From CAYFQV01 sp964413635 (GTDB lineage: Bacteria; Spirochaetota; Spirochaetia; DSM-27196; PWMO01): 11,382 nt of DNA. Below are positions 1 through 5,981 of the stretch, piece after piece; positions within the stretch are counted from its first letter, which is position 1, and every line of letters starts with the position of its first letter. The notes under the pieces were generated by a model. The model did not search any database. It had not been told where the DNA came from and saw nothing but the letters and a program-made list of their open reading frames with translations. A program made the position numbers and the translations under genes. The stretch spans positions 1 to 11,382 of the forward strand of contig CAYPTH010000099.1 in assembly GCA_964413635.1 (NCBI GenBank), read 5' to 3'.

Positions 1-33
1 TGGGCGTTTGTCCCGGGCTCTGTTAGATTTGTG

Positions 34-256
34 TTAGCGTTTCCCGTCGCCGCGCTGCTCGACGAGGCCGGTGATCAGTTGGAGACCCAGACTCTCCGCA
101 ACATTTAGATCGATGTGTTCCGGTATGGTCGAGCCGGTGTTGGCCACCTGCAGTACGAGGTTCGTTGCCGGCTCCTTCACCAAAAGGCCGATTGAGACCG
201 GAGACAACACGCCCGAGACCAATTCGGAGAGATATCCCTTTAGGTTGATCGCATCC
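34..256 (-). pseudogene. Remnant of a HisKA_2-type sensor histidine kinase
   Basis: This minus-strand frame carries pieces of a kinase C-terminal half in the right order. First comes INLKGYLSELV, like the helix after the phospho-accepting His in HisKA_2 kinases. Then comes SIGLLVKEPATN, like the N-box, where these kinases usually have IGLIxNELxTN. Last come VANTGSTIP and ESLGLQLITGLVEQ, like the G1 box and the GLQLV/ALVEQ stretch of HATPase_c. The stretches that normally separate these boxes, dozens of residues each, are missing. The phospho-His region is absent and the frame stops soon after GLVEQ, before the end of the ATPase fold. The N-box Asn-Glu is Lys-Glu and the G1 Asp is Asn, so it could not work as a kinase. 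No start with a ribosome site was found; the upstream end runs into the PAS fragment. Motif recognition is by eye. Confidence 0.55.
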
Positions 257-460
257 TGCCGGGATGTGACGACGTAGAAGCGCATGCAGCTCGCGCTAGA
301 GCGCAGCGAGGCGAAGTTCTACAAGATCTTTCAGGACAGCCCTGAGCCGATCGTGATCAGTACACCGGAGGGCCGCTTCATTGACGTGAACGACACCTTC
401 GTCGGGAGCTTCGGCTACACCAGAAACGATATTTCGGACGAAACCTCGCTGGAGCTCGGC
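257..460 (+). pseudogene. PAS-domain fragment, diverged copy of PAS3 of the downstream hybrid kinase
   Basis: The translation from 284 (MQLALERSEAKFYKIFQDSP onward) matches residues 400-458 of the kinase at 3261-5981 at 43 of 59 positions by hand count. The match continues upstream of 284: Arg-Asp-Val-Thr-Thr, then a TAG stop at 275-277 where the intact gene has CAG (Gln), then Lys-Arg-Met. The piece is therefore the linker plus the first half of a PAS domain from a former longer reading frame, now cut by a nonsense codon. It ends at Glu-Leu-Gly (452-460), where LacI-type sequence takes over. An ATG at 284 could still start translation of a short chimera, but I see no good Shine-Dalgarno sequence and no reason to think it is functional. 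Confidence 0.75.
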
Positions 461-797
461 TACGTGCCCGATCCGGTTGCCCGCAACCTCTCCTTGCGGA
501 AACGCGGAACAATCGGGACCCCTACATTGGTGAAATCTTCCGCGGCATCGGCCACGTGTGTGAATCGGATGGGCACTCCGTCACCGGAACGTTCCCTTCG
601 TGACCATCGACGACATTCCGCTGTCACGCCTTCTCGAGCCCGGGCTCACGACCATTTCGCAGCCGGGTTTCCAGAAGGGGGCCGCCGCCGGCGAGCTGCT
701 CTTCCGCCTTCTTCACGGGGAGGAGACCGGCGAGCATCGCCGCTTTGAGGGTAAGCTCGTGGAGCGCGGGTCCGTCGCTTCCCTCGAAAGTGGATAG
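452..797 (+). pseudogene. Broken LacI-family transcriptional regulator
   Basis: Three pieces of a LacI-type repressor follow in order but in different frames. (1) 452-517: ELGYVPDPVARNLSLRKRG then TIG, the end of the helix-turn-helix and hinge with the start of the sugar-binding domain; same frame as the PAS piece before it. (2) 517-588: DPYIGEIFRGIGHV and onward, the first helix of the periplasmic-binding-like core; other frame. (3) 585-797: NVPFVTIDDIPLSRLLEPGL then TTISQPGFQKGAAAGELLF and a final LVERGSVAS, the conserved C-terminal part; a third frame, ending at TAG 795-797. The first helices of the DNA-binding domain are missing, as is most of the core (a LacI protein is about 330-350 residues). 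The piece ends 18 bp before the stop of the convergent RelA/SpoT gene. Confidence 0.7.
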
Positions 798-815
798 CGG
801 CGGCAGAATCGAGGC

Positions 816-2108
816 CTAATCGCTTGTCGGACCGTCCTCACCCGCCTCCGCGAGCAATCGCATTGCGTCCTCCGACTCCGGCTCGAGTCGGAGAGCCCGT
901 TTTGCGTCGCGACGGGCGCCGGGATGGTTTCCCATATGCAGGAGAAGCTCCGCTCTCGCCAGGAGTGACTCATACCGGTAGATGTCCAGGGAGACGCATT
1001 TGTTGAGGTCCGCCAGTGCCTGGTCCAGCCGTCCGGTGGAGCGATAGATCACCCCCCGGTAGTACAGCGCCTTCCAGTTGTCGTCATCGAGGACCAAGGC
1101 GTTCGTGAAGTCTTCGATTGCCGCCTCATACTCACTCCGCGCGAAGTTGGCCATGCCGCGGTGCATGAACACGACGGAGCGCACAAAGGAACGCGTCTCG
1201 CCCTTCAAGATCTCCGTGTAGGTCTCCACGGCGCGGTCGAAGTCCTTGGCGTTGTGGTACTGCAAGCCCTTGAGGAGCATGGCGTCGATGTCCTTCGCCC
1301 CGGGGATAATCTCTTCCGGGGGAAGCAAGTCCGGCGGAGGATCGACGAGTGTGCCCGCGACGCGATCCATGAAATCTTGCCGCCGTTGCGTGAGTTGCGA
1401 CTGGAGGCGCCGCTGGCTGTCCCGGATCTCCTCGAAGACCATATCCGCGAGGGTGAGGCTGGCGTTCAGGGCGGCGAGCTTGCGTTTTGCCGGCGCGTTC
1501 AAGGGCGTGTCTTCGGATTTGTAGATGAGCTCATGCTCGACCTCGGCCCAGGCATCCTGCAAGATGGTTCGGACCTGGATTTCGAAGGTATCGCAATCCT
1601 CCCGCTCCTCGGCGCAACCGCCGGGCTCGCCGCCTGAGAGATCTTCCGGGACCTCGCAGAGGTAGTGGGTGGATGCGTAGCCGAAGGTGCCGCCGTTGCC
1701 GGGAACGCCTTTGCGTTCCTTCTCGAGGACGATGAATGCCTCCTCGATAAAGGTCTCCACCCGATCCGCGTCGGAGAGGAAGGGGGATACGATGCGCAGC
1801 CCCAAGAGATCGGTAATCTCTACGTAGTCCGGTGAAGCGTGCTGCGGTTCCTCACGGTGATTGTGGTTGTGCACCGGCGCGTGGAGTGGATCCTTTCCGG
1901 CACCGCGGAGCTTTCGCAGGAGCTTCTCGTACAGACTGTCGAAGCTCTTTACGCGGCACTTCACGGTTCCGCGAAGTTGGCTAGCTTCGAGGCCCTCCTC
2001 CACACGGTCACGCAAGGCCTCCACTACCCGCTGGTATTGCGGAAACTGTTGATGATATTCAGCCTTCAACTCGGTGCGACTTGACAGAGGTAAAGCGTAG
2101 CGAATCAT
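816..2108 (-). CDS. RelA/SpoT synthetase-domain protein with C-terminal TPR repeats
   Basis: 430 residues. Residues about 45-200 form a RelA_SpoT nucleotidyltransferase domain. Visible motifs are CRVKSFDSLYEKLLRK (52-66, nucleotide-binding basic/Ser block), TDLLGLRIV (D100 as likely metal ligand), GYASTHYL (Y144, H148) and EIQVRTILQDAWAEVEHEL (catalytic-type E176, R180, then W187 and EH). This fold in known enzymes moves pyrophosphate from ATP to GDP/GTP to make (p)ppGpp. There is no HD hydrolase domain and no TGS/ACT region, so it is not a full Rel enzyme. Residues about 275-415 contain about four TPR-like helical pairs (for example KALYYRGVIYRSTGRLDQAL), likely a protein-binding or regulatory tail. 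A His-rich stretch at 76-90 (five His) interrupts the usual spacing between the Lys block and the Asp motif. The start is the ATG at 2108, with no Shine-Dalgarno sequence but a -10 element close upstream. Some RelA/SpoT-fold proteins are toxins that modify tRNA; no antitoxin-like neighbour is seen. Product identity is not proven. Confidence 0.88.
   Translation of the reverse strand: MIRYALPLSSRTELKAEYHQQFPQYQRVVEALRDRVEEGLEASQLRGTVKCRVKSFDSLYEKLLRKLRGAGKDPLHAPVHNHNHREEPQHASPDYVEITDLLGLRIVSPFLSDADRVETFIEEAFIVLEKERKGVPGNGGTFGYASTHYLCEVPEDLSGGEPGGCAEEREDCDTFEIQVRTILQDAWAEVEHELIYKSEDTPLNAPAKRKLAALNASLTLADMVFEEIRDSQRRLQSQLTQRRQDFMDRVAGTLVDPPPDLLPPEEIIPGAKDIDAMLLKGLQYHNAKDFDRAVETYTEILKGETRSFVRSVVFMHRGMANFARSEYEAAIEDFTNALVLDDDNWKALYYRGVIYRSTGRLDQALADLNKCVSLDIYRYESLLARAELLLHMGNHPGARRDAKRALRLEPESEDAMRLLAEAGEDGPTSD
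2081..2108 (+). promoter_or_regulatory. Candidate sigma-70-type promoter for the AI-2E gene
   Basis: TTGACA at 2081-2086 is a perfect -35 hexamer. With a 16-bp spacer, AATCAT at 2103-2108 matches TATAAT at 4 of 6. Transcription would start near 2115, giving a leader of about 33 nt that includes the ribosome site at 2137. The promoter lies inside the first codons of the divergent RelA/SpoT gene and overlaps its start codon, so the match could be chance. Confidence 0.3.
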
Positions 2109-2116
2109 GGCGGTTC

Positions 2117-2125
2117 ACTATACCA
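2117..2125 (-). promoter_or_regulatory. Extended -10 promoter element for the RelA/SpoT-TPR gene
   Basis: On the minus strand this reads TGGTATAGT, a TGn motif plus a 5/6 match to TATAAT. The hexamer ends 8 nt before the ATG at 2108, so transcription would start at or next to the start codon. No recognisable -35 was found at 16-18 bp, as often happens with extended -10 promoters. The 8 nt between (GAACCGCC) contain no Shine-Dalgarno sequence. Inferred by eye. Confidence 0.45.
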
Positions 2126-2136
2126 TAGCTTGCTGT

Positions 2137-2142
2137 GGGAGG
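2137..2142 (+). promoter_or_regulatory. Ribosome binding site that sets the AI-2E start
   Basis: GGGAGG lies 5 nt before the GTG at 2148. It favours that codon over the in-frame TTG at 2130, which lies upstream of this site and has no Shine-Dalgarno sequence of its own. Confidence 0.65.
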
Positions 2143-2147
2143 CGTGT

Positions 2148-3215
2148 GTGAGCAACGGAACATCGAGCATTCGCGTATTGGAGCTATTCTTCGTCGTTAT
2201 TCTCGTCGGCGTTACCTGGGCCTTTTACCGGGTAATGGCTCCCTTCATACTAGATATCTTCCTGGCGGTGGTGCTGAGCAACGTATTCGGCCGCGTCTTC
2301 CGCCGCTTCAAACGTTGGTTCGGAGGTCGGCGAATACCGAGTGCGATCGTCACGGTCATTATCGCCTTCGTTTCCATCTCGTTGCCGGTGAGCCTCATCG
2401 GGATTCTCGTCTACTCGGAAGCGGTGGCCGGCTACTCGCAGCTCTTGGCGGTGCTTCCGAGCATTGACGTGCCGCTCTCGGAATTGGGGCTCTACCAGTG
2501 GTTACGGAGTGTCCCCCTCGTCGGTGAGCGAATCGCGGAGTTCTCCGACTTGCGTCCTGAGCAGCTGATCGAGCAGGGTCTCCGCGCCGGGACCAACTTC
2601 GTGTTCAACATCACCCAACGATCCTTCGCAAGCGTGGCCCAGGCCCTCGTGAACTTCGTTGTCGTGCTTCTGCTCATGTTCTTCTTCTTTCTCGACGGCC
2701 CGCGAATCGTGAAGTCGATCTACGATGTGGCCCCGATCGAGAACGCCGAGCTCGATGAGATGGTGAAGAAGGGGCTCGCTACCACGAGCGCCACGCTGAT
2801 CAGCACCGTAATCATCGGTTTCATGGAGGGCGCATATGGGACGGTGCTCTTCCTGTCCTTCGGCGTGCCCTCCCCCTTTCTCTGGGGCGTCGTCATTGTG
2901 ATTCTTTCGATGCTTCCGATCATCGGTACGAACTTGATCATAACCCCGGCGGGGATTGCCCTGGCGGTGTTGGGACGCCCCTTTGCGGGGATTGCCCTCG
3001 TGGCCCTCGGCTATGGCGGCGTTGCGATTACTCAGAACGTGGTGAAACCAAAGCTCACCGGAAACCGCACCGGCCTGCATCCCGCCTTGGTGCTTCTGGC
3101 GACAATCGGAGGCATCGCCTGGCTCGGCATCATCGGTTTCATCCTCGGACCGGTCATTGCATCGCTGTTCATTGTGATCTGGCGACAGTTCGCCACACGG
3201 TACAGAAAAGTTTAA
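2148..3215 (+). CDS. AI-2E family transporter (multi-pass membrane protein)
   Basis: About 355 residues from the GTG at 2148, the usual length for this family (PF01594, which includes YdiK- and TqsA-like proteins). Hydrophobic segments lie near the N-terminus (two close together after LELFFVVILVGV), around residues 60-85 and near residue 180 (VVVLLLMFFFFLDGPR), with several more after residue 205. The long soluble stretch between the third and fourth segments is typical. Family hallmarks are the FFFLDG motif after the mid membrane segment, LPIIGTNLIITPAGIAL, and the C-terminal VVKPKLTGNRTGLHPALVLL with GFILGPVIASLF. Members have been linked to export of the signal AI-2, to Na+/H+ exchange or to unknown substrates; the sequence does not say which applies here, so no symbol is given. 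It is divergent from the RelA/SpoT gene, and the kinase gene follows after 45 bp on the same strand, possibly in one transcript. Confidence 0.92.
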   Translation: MSNGTSSIRVLELFFVVILVGVTWAFYRVMAPFILDIFLAVVLSNVFGRVFRRFKRWFGGRRIPSAIVTVIIAFVSISLPVSLIGILVYSEAVAGYSQLLAVLPSIDVPLSELGLYQWLRSVPLVGERIAEFSDLRPEQLIEQGLRAGTNFVFNITQRSFASVAQALVNFVVVLLLMFFFFLDGPRIVKSIYDVAPIENAELDEMVKKGLATTSATLISTVIIGFMEGAYGTVLFLSFGVPSPFLWGVVIVILSMLPIIGTNLIITPAGIALAVLGRPFAGIALVALGYGGVAITQNVVKPKLTGNRTGLHPALVLLATIGGIAWLGIIGFILGPVIASLFIVIWRQFATRYRKV

Positions 3216-3244
3216 AACCGCCACTTTCATTATTCTAAACGGTG

Positions 3245-3258
3245 TGATAACCTTATCA
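3245..3258. promoter_or_regulatory. 14-bp palindrome before the hybrid kinase start
   Basis: TGATAA-CC-TTATCA is a perfect inverted repeat with 6-bp arms and a 2-bp centre, ending 2 nt before the GTG at 3261. The centre is too short for a stable hairpin loop, so a dimeric repressor operator is more likely than a terminator. It covers the place where a ribosome site should be. An AT-rich stretch upstream (TATTCT at 3231-3236) could be a weak -10, with no convincing -35. Function is inferred only from symmetry and position. Confidence 0.4.
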
Positions 3259-3260
3259 TT

Positions 3261-5981
3261 GTGACTGTGATAGAGCAGAGAACGCAGACACGTCGCGTGC
3301 GAATTCTTTACCTCGAAGACTCGGAGACCGACAGCATACTGGTCAATCGTGAGCTCAAGAAGGCGGGCTTCGACGCGGACATTGTCCGCGTAGACAACAA
3401 GACCGATTTCATTGGTCAACTCGAGGAGCCCGGGTGGGAGATTATCCTATCCGACTTCGCACTCCCCCAATTCGACGGCTTGGAAGCGCTCGAGATCGTG
3501 AATCGGAAGCGCGCCGACAAGTCGATCGATTCGACCATTCCCTTCATCGTCATCTCCGGCCGCATTGGCGAAGAGGCTGCGGTGGAAGTCATGCGCGCCG
3601 GCGCGGATGACTACGTCATGAAGGACAACATCAAGCGCCTCCCTCCGGTATTGAATCGGGAGCTTGATGAACGGGCAGTTCGGATTCAGGAGCGCGCTGC
3701 CAAGGTGCAGCTCAGACGGAGTGAAGACCGCTACCAGACCTTGATCGATCTCCTGCCACACGGCGTTGTTGAGCTTACTCCTGGAGGCGTGGTCACCTTC
3801 GTGAACCGCGCCTGCACCATCATGACCGGCTTCGCGGCGGAGGAGATGATTGGCCGCCACGTTTTGCGCTTCGCCACGCCGGAAAGCGTTGAGGTGGTAC
3901 GAGCGCGACTGGACGCGTTGGAGGACGGTGAAGACAACGACCGTGGCGTCGAGGCTCAAGTCGCGACACGTAGTGGTGAGCAGACCTTCATCCAGATTGC
4001 CTGGCGCTACCGCTTCAGCCCGGAGGGATTCCCGGCAAGCATTGTCGGGGTCATTACGGATGTTACCCAGCGAAAGGCGGCGGAAGAAGCGCTCCGTCAC
4101 AGTGAGCAGCGGTACCGTGCGATCGTCGAAGACCAGACGGAGCTCATCTGTCGATACAACGCCGACTTCCTCATTACCTACGTCAATCCGGCGGCGTGTC
4201 GCGCCTTCCGCGCAGCAGAGGACGAAATTGTTGGTCACAGCCTCTTCGACTTCGAAGCCCCGGACAACTACCGCCACATGGCACGCCATCTTTCCGGCCT
4301 CACGCCGGACAAACCGGTTACCGAGTTCGAAAACCGCAACCGGCTTGGCGGCGGCGAATACATCTGGCAGCGTTGGACGGTCCGCGGAATCTTCAGCCCT
4401 GGAGGTACCTTGCTGGAGTATCAGGCAGTCGGTCGGGATGTCACAACGCAGAAGCGCATGCAGCTGGAACTGGAACGAAGCGAGGCGAAATTCTACAAGA
4501 TCTTCCAGGACAGTCCGGAGCCGATCATCATTAGCCGTCCCGACGGGCACCTCATTGATGTGAACGACACCTTCACGGAAAGCTTCGGCTTCACGCGAGA
4601 GGAAATTGCATCAAAGACCGCCCATGAACTGGGCATATGGTACGACAGCACGGAGCGACAGGCGGTGATCGAGGAGTTTTTCGAGACAGGCCACGTCTCC
4701 AACAGCGAGCACCGCATGGTGACCAAGTCCGGGGAGATACGCACCTTCCTCTGGTCCCTGGACGAGATCATCCTGGAAAACGAGGAGTATCTTCTCTGGC
4801 TTGGTCGCGACATGACCGAAACGCGACGTCTAGAAGAGCAGATGCGGACCCGGCGCCGCCTCGAATCCATTGGAACTCTCGCCGGGGGCATTGCCCACGA
4901 CTTCAACAACATTCTCGCGGTGATCTTCGGCTACGGGGAGATGGCCAAGGCCAAGGCGACCCTCGACCCCTCCCTTCTGCGCTACAGCGAGGAGATTCTC
5001 AAAGCTGCCGGACGTGCGAAGGGACTGGTGAAACAGGTCCTGACCTTCAGCAGACAGAACGAGACGGAGCGCCATCCGGTTGAAGTGCGCCTCATCATCA
5101 AAGAGACGCTCAAGCTCATGAAGGCCGCGCTCCCCTCTACCATTGACCTCAAGACGGATCTCACGAGCCGTGCTCAGGTGAACGCGGATCCGACACAGCT
5201 CCATCAGGTCTTCATGAACCTCTTCACGAACGCCTATCACGCCATGCGGGACACCGGCGGGACGCTATCGACCACAACGCGGGACGTTGAGCTTCCGACG
5301 GGGAACAGTTACGGTCTGAATCCCGGATCCTACATGCGAATTGATGTGACCGATACCGGCCACGGAATCGAACCCGAGGTGGCTGAGCGCATCTTCGAAC
5401 CCTACTTCACCACAAAAGGGGTCGACGAGGGCACGGGCCTCGGCCTTTCGGTTGTCCACGGCATCATCGTCGGCATGGACGGAATTATTGATGTAAGCAG
5501 CAAGCCGGAACAGGGAACACGAATGCGCATCCTGCTTCCCACAACCGACTCCGCAGTGCAGGAAAACCTCGAAACCGACGAGGAGATCGCAGAGGCGACC
5601 CGCGCCGCTCGAATCCTCTTCGTTGACGATGAGGAGGACATTGCCAACATGACCTCGGAGAGCCTGACCCTCCGTGGGTACGAGGTGGAGGCCTTCGTCG
5701 ACAGCGAACGCGCCCTCGAGACCTTCCAGAACTATCCTGACTACTACGATGTGATCATTACCGACCAAACCATGCCGAAGCTCACCGGTCTCGAGCTTGG
5801 GCGGGCAATTCACAAGGTCAGACCCGGCGCGCCCGTCATAATCTGCACCGGCTACAGCGAGCAGATGAACGAGGAGTCGGCGGCCCGAGAAGGCTTCTCC
5901 AACTTCCTCATGAAACCACTGCAGGATCGCGAGCTCCTTGCCGCCATTGAGCACGCCTTGGAACAGAGCACCAATGCGTGA
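3261..5981 (+). CDS. Hybrid sensor histidine kinase/response regulator (REC-PAS3-HisKA-HATPase-REC)
   Basis: 906 residues with no membrane segment, so a cytoplasmic sensor. Domain order: REC1 about 12-130 (acidic E19/D20, phospho-acceptor D65 in LSDFALPQFDG, S99, K121); PAS1 about 152-272; PAS2 about 282-397; PAS3 about 406-522; HisKA about 535-605 with H546 in GGIAHDFNNIL; HATPase about 640-760 (N-box N657 in FTNAYHAM, G1 D698 in DTGHGI, G2 GTGLGLSVVHG from G724); REC2 about 784-900 (D789/D790, phospho-acceptor D835 in ITDQTMPK, Lys in LMKPLQ). All phosphotransfer residues are present, so it should be able to autophosphorylate and pass phosphate to REC2. REC1 at the front suggests input from another kinase. 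The signal sensed by the PAS domains is unknown. The start is the GTG at 3261 (another in-frame GTG at 3267); no clear Shine-Dalgarno sequence, and a palindrome lies where one would be. The 3' end overlaps the protease gene by 8 bp. No HTH output domain is encoded in cis. Confidence 0.93.
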   Translation: MTVIEQRTQTRRVRILYLEDSETDSILVNRELKKAGFDADIVRVDNKTDFIGQLEEPGWEIILSDFALPQFDGLEALEIVNRKRADKSIDSTIPFIVISGRIGEEAAVEVMRAGADDYVMKDNIKRLPPVLNRELDERAVRIQERAAKVQLRRSEDRYQTLIDLLPHGVVELTPGGVVTFVNRACTIMTGFAAEEMIGRHVLRFATPESVEVVRARLDALEDGEDNDRGVEAQVATRSGEQTFIQIAWRYRFSPEGFPASIVGVITDVTQRKAAEEALRHSEQRYRAIVEDQTELICRYNADFLITYVNPAACRAFRAAEDEIVGHSLFDFEAPDNYRHMARHLSGLTPDKPVTEFENRNRLGGGEYIWQRWTVRGIFSPGGTLLEYQAVGRDVTTQKRMQLELERSEAKFYKIFQDSPEPIIISRPDGHLIDVNDTFTESFGFTREEIASKTAHELGIWYDSTERQAVIEEFFETGHVSNSEHRMVTKSGEIRTFLWSLDEIILENEEYLLWLGRDMTETRRLEEQMRTRRRLESIGTLAGGIAHDFNNILAVIFGYGEMAKAKATLDPSLLRYSEEILKAAGRAKGLVKQVLTFSRQNETERHPVEVRLIIKETLKLMKAALPSTIDLKTDLTSRAQVNADPTQLHQVFMNLFTNAYHAMRDTGGTLSTTTRDVELPTGNSYGLNPGSYMRIDVTDTGHGIEPEVAERIFEPYFTTKGVDEGTGLGLSVVHGIIVGMDGIIDVSSKPEQGTRMRILLPTTDSAVQENLETDEEIAEATRAARILFVDDEEDIANMTSESLTLRGYEVEAFVDSERALETFQNYPDYYDVIITDQTMPKLTGLELGRAIHKVRPGAPVIICTGYSEQMNEESAAREGFSNFLMKPLQDRELLAAIEHALEQSTNA
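4431..4634 (+). repeat. Intact counterpart of the PAS fragment at 257-460
   Basis: This part of the kinase gene (end of the PAS2-PAS3 linker and first half of PAS3) is the diverged direct repeat of 257-460, with a constant offset of 4174 bases and no gap across the aligned 68 codons. Homology falls off on the left just before Arg-Asp-Val-Thr-Thr and on the right just after Glu-Leu-Gly. Confidence 0.75.

Noticed and set aside
1161..1637. Plus-strand open frame opposite the RelA/SpoT-TPR gene
   Set aside because: It lies wholly within a gene with clear motifs on the other strand and has no ribosome site or domain.
2130..2147. Upstream TTG start for the AI-2E gene
   Set aside because: It lies before the GGGAGG ribosome site and would add six non-family residues; the GTG at 2148 has ideal spacing.
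2148..3215. Naming the transporter as a quorum-sensing AI-2 exporter
   Set aside because: The family name is historical and members have different roles; no luxS or other AI-2 gene is in the window.
3216..3260. Rho-independent terminator after the AI-2E gene
   Set aside because: The only inverted repeat has a 2-bp centre, AT-rich arms and no T-run, so it does not fit a terminator hairpin.
3447..4550. Long minus-strand open frame opposite the hybrid kinase
   Set aside because: The plus strand encodes well-conserved REC and PAS domains here; the antisense translation has no family features.
5938..5973. Upstream TTG start for the protease
   Set aside because: It would bury the signal peptide behind 12 extra residues and extend the overlap with the kinase; the ATG at 5974 gives a clean signal peptide.
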